From an uncultured Holophagaceae bacterium (lineage in GTDB: Bacteria; Acidobacteriota; Holophagae; Holophagales; Holophagaceae): a DNA stretch of 37,839 nucleotides. The position numbers and the translations under genes are program-made. The notes under the pieces are model-generated. The model worked only from the letters and a program-made list of their open reading frames with translations. It did not search any database and was not told the DNA's origin. Numbering within the stretch: the stretch's first letter is position 1; every line of letters starts with the position of its first letter. The DNA is taken from assembly GCA_903863195.1 (NCBI GenBank), contig CAIPAY010000128.1, positions 1-37,839 of the forward strand, in the 5' to 3' direction. Positions 33,740-37,839 of this stretch are shown one piece after another.

Positions 33740-35161
33740 TTAGAAAGTCATCACCTTCATGGTGTTCGTGGTGCCGGTCTTCCACAGGGGCAGGCCCAGG
33801 GTCATCACCACGCGGTCGAAGGTCTCCGCGCCGTGCTTCTCGATGAGCAGGCCGCGCACAACCTCCACCATCTCGTCCGTGTTGGCCACCCGGGGGATCA
33901 TGAGCGGTGTCACGCCGCGCAGGAGGCCCATGCGCCGGGCGGTGAGGTCATCCACCGTGGCGCCCAGCACCGGCGTCCGGCCCGCCAGGCGGCTCACCAT
34001 GCGCGCGGTGCCGCCGCCCTCGGTGAAGGCCACGATCCACCGGGCATGGATCTCGTCGGCGGTGCGGCAGGCCGCGAAGGCCACGGAGATGTCCGTGCGG
34101 GCCAGCACCTGCTGGGCCAGCTCGTCGGGCAGCGTGGGGGTGCGCTGCTTCACGTTGCCGTCCGCCTCGGTGGCAATCCGCCCCAGCCACTGCACGGCCT
34201 CCACGGGATAGTCGCCGGAGGCGCTCTCGGCGCTCAGCATGACTGCGTCCGTGCCGTCCCAGATGGCGTTGGCCACATCGCTGGCCTCGGCGCGGGTGGG
34301 CTGGGGATGCTCGATCATGCTCTCCAGCATCTGGGTGGCGGTGATGACCGGCTTCAGGGCGCGTCGAGCGGCCCTGATGATCTGTTTCTGGAGACCCGGC
34401 ACCCGCTCCACGCCCAGCTCCACGCCGAGATCGCCCCGCGCCACCATGACGCCCCACGCCACGTCGAGGATCTCGCCCAGGTTGGTCAGGGCCGCCGGGT
34501 GCTCGATCTTGGCGATGACCGGCTGGGTGCCGCCCAGGTGCTGGATGATGGCCTGGAGCTGCTGCACGTCCGAGGCGCGGCGCACGAAGCTCTGGGCGAA
34601 GAGGTCCACCTGGTGCTCCACGCCCCAGCGGATGTCGATGTGGTCCTTCTCCGTCAGGGGGCTCATGGCGATGTCCAGGCCGATGGGGTGGACCCCCTTC
34701 CGGGCCTTGAGGGGACCGCCGACGATCACGCGAGCCCGGAGCAGCTCCGGTCTCTTGGCGAGGATCTCCACGGTGATGGCGCCATCGTCCAGCAACCAGC
34801 GCTGACCGGGCTCGGCGCCCTCGAACAGCTCGGGATGCGGCAGCGGCGCCGCCCAGGCAAAGCCCGCCGGTGCCGCACTCGCCGGCGCGTAGAACACGCC
34901 CACGCTGCCCAGGTCCAGCTGCACGGGCGCCTCCAGCAGACCGACCCGCCACTTCGGACCCTGGAGATCCAGGAACACCGGAATGGCACGGCCCAGTTCC
35001 AGGGCCAGGCTCCGGACCTTTTCCAGCCCTTCGGCCCGGGAAACCAGGTCCCCGTGGCTGGCATTCAGACGGACGGCGTCCGCCTCTTTCAGCGCTTCCC
35101 GCAGCCGCTCGCCCTTCATCAGGGCCGGCCCCAAGGTCATCACGAGTTTGGTCTTGCGCAC
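33740..35161 (-). CDS. pyk: Pyruvate kinase
   Basis: Last step of glycolysis, phosphoenolpyruvate plus ADP to pyruvate plus ATP. 473 residues from GTG 35161, giving an N-terminus MRKTKLVMTLGPAL that matches known enzymes and having GGGAGA 4 bases upstream; an in-frame ATG at 35197 would add 12 residues. Motifs: RLNASHGD (Arg31, Asn33, Ser35), DLQGPKWR, VIAKIEHP (catalytic lysine), VMVARGDLGVEL, ITATQMLESM. The substitutions RLNASHG (usually RLNFSHG) and GPKWR (usually GPKIR) are mild. It forms an operon with the DinB gene and is divergent from the Fis-like gene. Confidence 0.95.
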   Translation of the reverse strand: MRKTKLVMTLGPALMKGERLREALKEADAVRLNASHGDLVSRAEGLEKVRSLALELGRAIPVFLDLQGPKWRVGLLEAPVQLDLGSVGVFYAPASAAPAGFAWAAPLPHPELFEGAEPGQRWLLDDGAITVEILAKRPELLRARVIVGGPLKARKGVHPIGLDIAMSPLTEKDHIDIRWGVEHQVDLFAQSFVRRASDVQQLQAIIQHLGGTQPVIAKIEHPAALTNLGEILDVAWGVMVARGDLGVELGVERVPGLQKQIIRAARRALKPVITATQMLESMIEHPQPTRAEASDVANAIWDGTDAVMLSAESASGDYPVEAVQWLGRIATEADGNVKQRTPTLPDELAQQVLARTDISVAFAACRTADEIHARWIVAFTEGGGTARMVSRLAGRTPVLGATVDDLTARRMGLLRGVTPLMIPRVANTDEMVEVVRGLLIEKHGAETFDRVVMTLGLPLWKTGTTNTMKVMTF

Positions 35162-35301
35162 GATTTCTCCCGTTCCCTGCACAGGCATTCCACACACTTG
35201 TCCACAGTCTGGGCCTGCATTCCGATCATGTCACAGCCCTTTCACTTGGACCACCAGGGTGCTACCTTCGGAGTTCCGATACGGTCGTTGGAGAGGATGA
35301 A

Positions 35302-35517
35302 ATGCGCGAAAAGCTGCGAACCCTCGTAGCCGAGATGGTGCGTGGGGGAATTCCCCTGGAGCTGGCGCGACGCGAGTTCGAGCGCGTCTACCTGGAGGAG
35401 GTCCTGGCTGCCCACGAAGGCAACCAGTGCGCCGCAGCGCGGGAGCTCGGCATCCACCGCAACACCCTGGCCAAGAAGCTGGAGGCCCCCGCAGGCCGCC
35501 TGCGTCGCGTGAGCTGA
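35302..35517 (+). CDS. Small Fis-family helix-turn-helix protein
   Basis: 71 residues. The C-terminal half YLEEVLAAHEGNQCAAARELGIHRNTLAKKL is the Fis-type HTH_8 also found at the end of NtrC regulators; the N-terminal half (MREKLRTLVAEMVRGGIPLELARREFERVY) matches small stand-alone versions seen in acidobacteria and deltaproteobacteria. The ATG at 35302 has GAGG 5 bases upstream; an ATG 5 bases earlier is in another frame. It shares the pyk intergenic region and has its own terminator. Confidence 0.88.
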   Translation: MREKLRTLVAEMVRGGIPLELARREFERVYLEEVLAAHEGNQCAAARELGIHRNTLAKKLEAPAGRLRRVS

Positions 35518-35545
35518 AGCGGCCGTCAGCCATTCCTCCGCCACT

Positions 35546-35573
35546 AAGCCTGGTTCCTACCGGGCTTTTTTTT
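35546..35573 (+). terminator. Intrinsic terminator of the Fis-like gene
   Basis: Stem AAGCCTGG/CCGGGCTT (one T-G pair) with loop TTCCTA, followed by a T-run that continues to 35573. Confidence 0.88.
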
Positions 35574-35601
35574 CGACAGGACCTGTCTGGTCCGGTAGAA
35601 C
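35573..35601 (+). promoter_or_regulatory. Promoter of the tandem GAPDH genes
   Basis: TCGACA (35573-35578), exactly 17 bases, TAGAAC (35596-35601). The start site would be near 35608, just before GGAGG (35611-35615) and ATG 35620. The -35 begins in the last T of the preceding terminator. Confidence 0.55.
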
Positions 35602-35619
35602 TGAAGGTTCGGAGGCGGG

Positions 35620-36627
35620 ATGCGGAAGGTGGCCATCAACGGCCTTGGGCGGATCGGAAGGCTGGCGCTGCGGCGCCTGGCGCTGGTGCCCCAGGTGCAG
35701 GTGGTGGCCGTGAACGACCGGACCGACGCTGCCACCCTCGCGCACCTGCTGCAGTACGACACCGTGCACGGCCGGGCAGGTTTCTCCGTGGTCGCCGAGG
35801 GCGACGAGCTGGTGTTCGATGGTCGCCGAATCCGGGTCTGCGCCGAGCCGGACCCGCGCCGCCTGCCCTTCGGCGCCCTGGGCGCGGAGGTAGTGCTGGA
35901 GTGCACCGGCCGCTTCAATTTACGGGAGCAGACCGCGGCGCACCTGCAGGGCAGCGTGCGGCAGGTGCTCCTGAGCGCGGTGACGCCGGACGCGGACCGC
36001 ACTGTGGTGCTGGGCGTGAACGACGGCGTGCTGGACCTCCGCACGGACCAGATCCTCTCCGCTGGCGATGGCACCCTCAACTGCCTCGCCCTCCTGGTGC
36101 AGGTGCTCGACGACGCCTTCGGCCTCGAGGCCGGGCTGGTCACCACCGTCCACAGCATCACCGCCGACCAGCGCATCCTCGACCTGCCCCACACGGACCT
36201 GCGCCTGGCCCGGGCCGCGACGCTCAGCATGATCCCCGCGCCCTGCGAGGCCCCGGGCGCCCTGGGCCTTGTGCTGCCCCACCTCGCGGGCCGGCTCAAG
36301 GGCCTCGCCGTGCGGGTGCCCACCCCCGACGGCAGCCTGGTGGACCTCACCGCCAGCCTCCGCGCCGACGCCAGCCTCGAGGCCATCCAGGCGGCCTTCC
36401 GGGCGGCCGCCGCGACTGGCGCCCTGGCACCCTATCTGGAGGTGCTGGACGCGGAGCTGGTCAGCGCCGACCTCGTGGGCCAGACGGCGAGCTGCCTCTA
36501 CGATCCCTTTCTGACCAAGCTGCTCGCGCCCCGGCTCGTGAAGGTCTTCGGCTGGCACGACAACGAGCTCGCCGCCGCGGCCCGCCTCACGGACCTCTGC
36601 CTGCGCGTGCTGGAGGTGGCCCCGTGA
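35620..36627 (+). CDS. GAPDH paralogue lacking the catalytic cysteine
   Basis: 335 residues with a full glyceraldehyde-3-phosphate dehydrogenase fold. The NAD loop NGLGRIGR, AVNDRTD, LECTGRF, RVPTPDGSLVDL and WHDNE are all present. But the segment that should read SNASCTTNCLA reads SAGDGTLNCLA, so the nucleophilic cysteine is Gly151. The catalytic histidine (His178) is kept at the normal spacing of 27. The phosphate loop PTSTGAA is replaced by PAPCEAP. The protein should therefore not oxidise glyceraldehyde-3-phosphate. The frame is intact and well expressed-looking (promoter, GGAGG), so it is not a pseudogene. It overlaps the next GAPDH gene by 4 bases (GTGA), suggesting a regulatory or heteromeric partner. 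Confidence 0.85.
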   Translation: MRKVAINGLGRIGRLALRRLALVPQVQVVAVNDRTDAATLAHLLQYDTVHGRAGFSVVAEGDELVFDGRRIRVCAEPDPRRLPFGALGAEVVLECTGRFNLREQTAAHLQGSVRQVLLSAVTPDADRTVVLGVNDGVLDLRTDQILSAGDGTLNCLALLVQVLDDAFGLEAGLVTTVHSITADQRILDLPHTDLRLARAATLSMIPAPCEAPGALGLVLPHLAGRLKGLAVRVPTPDGSLVDLTASLRADASLEAIQAAFRAAAATGALAPYLEVLDAELVSADLVGQTASCLYDPFLTKLLAPRLVKVFGWHDNELAAAARLTDLCLRVLEVAP

Positions 36628-37631
36628 GCCTTGTCGCCCTCAACGGGCTGGGCCGCATCGGCCGCCTCGCGGTGCGGCGGCTGGGCGACCGGCCCGAGCT
36701 GCTCAGCGCGGTGAATGATCCGGCCCCCCTGGACCAGGTGCTCCAGCTGCTGCGCCAGGACTCCATCCACGGCCGCAGCGGGCTGCCCGTCCAGGGCCTC
36801 ACCGAAGGCGGCCAGGACTACCTGCTGCTCGGCACCCGGCGGCTGCCGCTGTTCCACGAGACCGACCCCGCGGCCATCCCCTTCCCCGCCGGCACCCGCC
36901 TGGTGGTGGAGGCCAGCGGGCACTTCACCCGCCGGGAGGCCGCCGCTCGCCATCTGAAGGGCGGCGTGACCCACGTGGTGATCAGCGCCCCCAGCCCCGA
37001 TGCGGACCTCACGGTCATCGCCCCCGTGAACGGCGCCGAGCTCGACCCTTTGACGCACCGGGTGATCTCCAACGCCAGCTGCACCGCCCACGCCACGGCG
37101 CCCATGCTGAAGATCCTCGATGCCACCTTCGGCCTGGAGGCGGCGGGCATGAGCACCGTGCACGTGGTCACCAATGACCAGCGCTTGCTGGACAGTCCCC
37201 ACAAGGACCGCCGCCGGGGCCGGGCCGCCTTCCAGAGCATCATCCCCACCACCTCCAGCGCCTTCGGCGCCCTGCATCAGGTCCTGCCTGGGCTGCCCGC
37301 GGCCTTCAACGGCGTGGCCATCCGGGTGCCCACCCTCAGCGTGAACCTCGTGGACCTCACCGCCACCCTGCGCCGGGACGCTGACGAGGCCGCCCTCCGC
37401 CGCGTCTTCACCGAGGCCGCGATCGGCCCCTGGCGCGGCCTGGTGGCGCTGGCCGAGCCGCACACCGTGAGCTGCGACATCACCGGGCGCGAAGAGAGCG
37501 TCGTCATGGACCTGGACCTGACCCTCACCCTCGGCCCCCGCTTCGTGAAGGTCTTCGGCTGGCACGACAACGAGACCGCCTACGCCGCCCGCCTCTGCGA
37601 GCTCGTCAGCGACCTCGCTGGGCGGATCTAA
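36624..37631 (+). CDS. Glyceraldehyde-3-phosphate dehydrogenase family protein (active-site cysteine kept)
   Basis: 335 residues from a GTG overlapping the TGA of the upstream paralogue. The catalytic Cys153 in SNASCTAHAT and His180 in STVHVVTNDQ have the normal 27-residue spacing. The usual SCTTN is changed to SCTAH and the phosphate loop to PTTSSAFGA (normally PTSTGAAKA), while DSPHKDRRRGRAA and RVPTLSVNLVDL are normal. It may be a divergent GAPDH or act on a related aldehyde (for example erythrose-4-phosphate); substrate cannot be decided. Together with the cysteine-less partner it could form mixed tetramers. Confidence 0.85.
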   Translation: MSLVALNGLGRIGRLAVRRLGDRPELLSAVNDPAPLDQVLQLLRQDSIHGRSGLPVQGLTEGGQDYLLLGTRRLPLFHETDPAAIPFPAGTRLVVEASGHFTRREAAARHLKGGVTHVVISAPSPDADLTVIAPVNGAELDPLTHRVISNASCTAHATAPMLKILDATFGLEAAGMSTVHVVTNDQRLLDSPHKDRRRGRAAFQSIIPTTSSAFGALHQVLPGLPAAFNGVAIRVPTLSVNLVDLTATLRRDADEAALRRVFTEAAIGPWRGLVALAEPHTVSCDITGREESVVMDLDLTLTLGPRFVKVFGWHDNETAYAARLCELVSDLAGRI

Positions 37632-37659
37632 CACTGGCCTTTAAAGAAGGTTCTTCGCG

Positions 37660-37682
37660 CTTTGGCGGGGTGCTCGCCAAAG
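37660..37682. other. Hairpin downstream of the GAPDH pair
   Basis: Perfect 8-bp stem CTTTGGCG/CGCCAAAG with a 7-base loop, 28 bases after the stop. There is no T-run, so termination by this hairpin alone is doubtful. Confidence 0.4.
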
Positions 37683-37724
37683 GCCGGCAAGGTCTAGGCA
37701 AGACTCCCCAACCTGGAGAGGCCC

Positions 37725-37793
37725 ATCCCCTTCATCCCCTGCATCCCTGTTAATAAAGCAATAAGAAACAGGGATTAAGGGGATGAAGGGGAT
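37725..37793. repeat. Inverted repeat of the GGGGATGAA family, near-complete copy
   Basis: Two 27-base arms (37725-37751 and 37767-37793) pair at 25 of 27 positions across a 15-base AT-rich loop. Each arm consists of three 8- to 9-base units (ATCCCCTTC type). It is the best-preserved copy of the family. Confidence 0.85.
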
Positions 37794-37839
37794 AGCCACC
37801 CCGATGGCGAGAAGGGTTCCCTTAGCCAGATGTCCTTGC

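Noticed and set aside
35198..35206. TTGTCCACA, a DnaA-box-like 9-mer upstream of pyk
   Set aside because: A single copy without clusters, dnaA/dnaN neighbours or an AT-rich unwinding region; no evidence of an origin.
35620..36627. Pseudogene status for the first GAPDH copy
   Set aside because: The frame is intact over full length, NAD-binding motifs are kept, there is a good promoter and ribosome site, and it is coupled to the next gene; loss is limited to the catalytic and phosphate residues.

Overview
The window is chromosomal DNA from a very GC-rich bacterium and consists almost entirely of housekeeping and cell-envelope genes. There are no phage, insertion sequence or CRISPR signs. An adenosylcobalamin-dependent ribonucleotide reductase, a lipid A-type sugar pathway (so a Gram-negative envelope), a secreted tricorn-type protease and several families of short dispersed intergenic repeats suggest an acidobacterial (Holophagae/Geothrix-like) genome. 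That placement is inference from general character, not from a marker gene comparison.

Layout. The left edge cuts the 5' half of a signal recognition particle RNA gene on the minus strand, followed by about 560 bases without a gene but rich in hairpins. Next come nrdJ (672-4079), a cysteine-cluster protein, a methyltransferase, a small unknown protein, and convergent mdh. mtgA (minus) and ilvA (plus) diverge. The ilvA leader carries what looks like a classic attenuator: a 17-codon leader peptide with four Ile codons, an antiterminator and a terminator. From 10.1 to 20.3 kb lie an M29-like aminopeptidase, an NTF2-fold lipoprotein, a secreted tricorn-like S41 protease, rsmE/tfoX, an acetate/4-hydroxybutyrate-type CoA-transferase, a conserved membrane-anchored unknown, and a class II aldolase followed by mtnA (5'-deoxynucleoside salvage). 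From 20.4 to 23 kb there is a membrane protein/XRE regulator pair and a long-chain acyl-CoA ligase.

From 23.1 to 29.3 kb is an envelope-glycan cluster: a small flippase-like protein, a heptosyltransferase-like GT9, two ArnT-like lipid-linked-sugar glycosyltransferases and a stand-alone homologue of the ArnA decarboxylase domain. Inside it, on the opposite strand, sits a small exported protein built from 11-residue repeats. From 29.6 to 32.7 kb are gpsA and plsY (phospholipid synthesis), cinA and a 54-residue membrane protein. The right end has an unknown 92-residue protein, dinB-like and pyk, a Fis-like regulator, and two overlapping GAPDH paralogues. The first GAPDH has lost its catalytic cysteine.

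Regulatory style. Visible -10 boxes resemble TAGAAT/TAGACT/TACACT. In five genes the -10 box ends exactly 6 bases before the start codon and no useful Shine-Dalgarno sequence is present, which predicts leaderless mRNAs. Most other genes have a GGAG-type ribosome site. At least three families of inverted, internally tandem intergenic repeats sit between genes and often act where a terminator would be expected.
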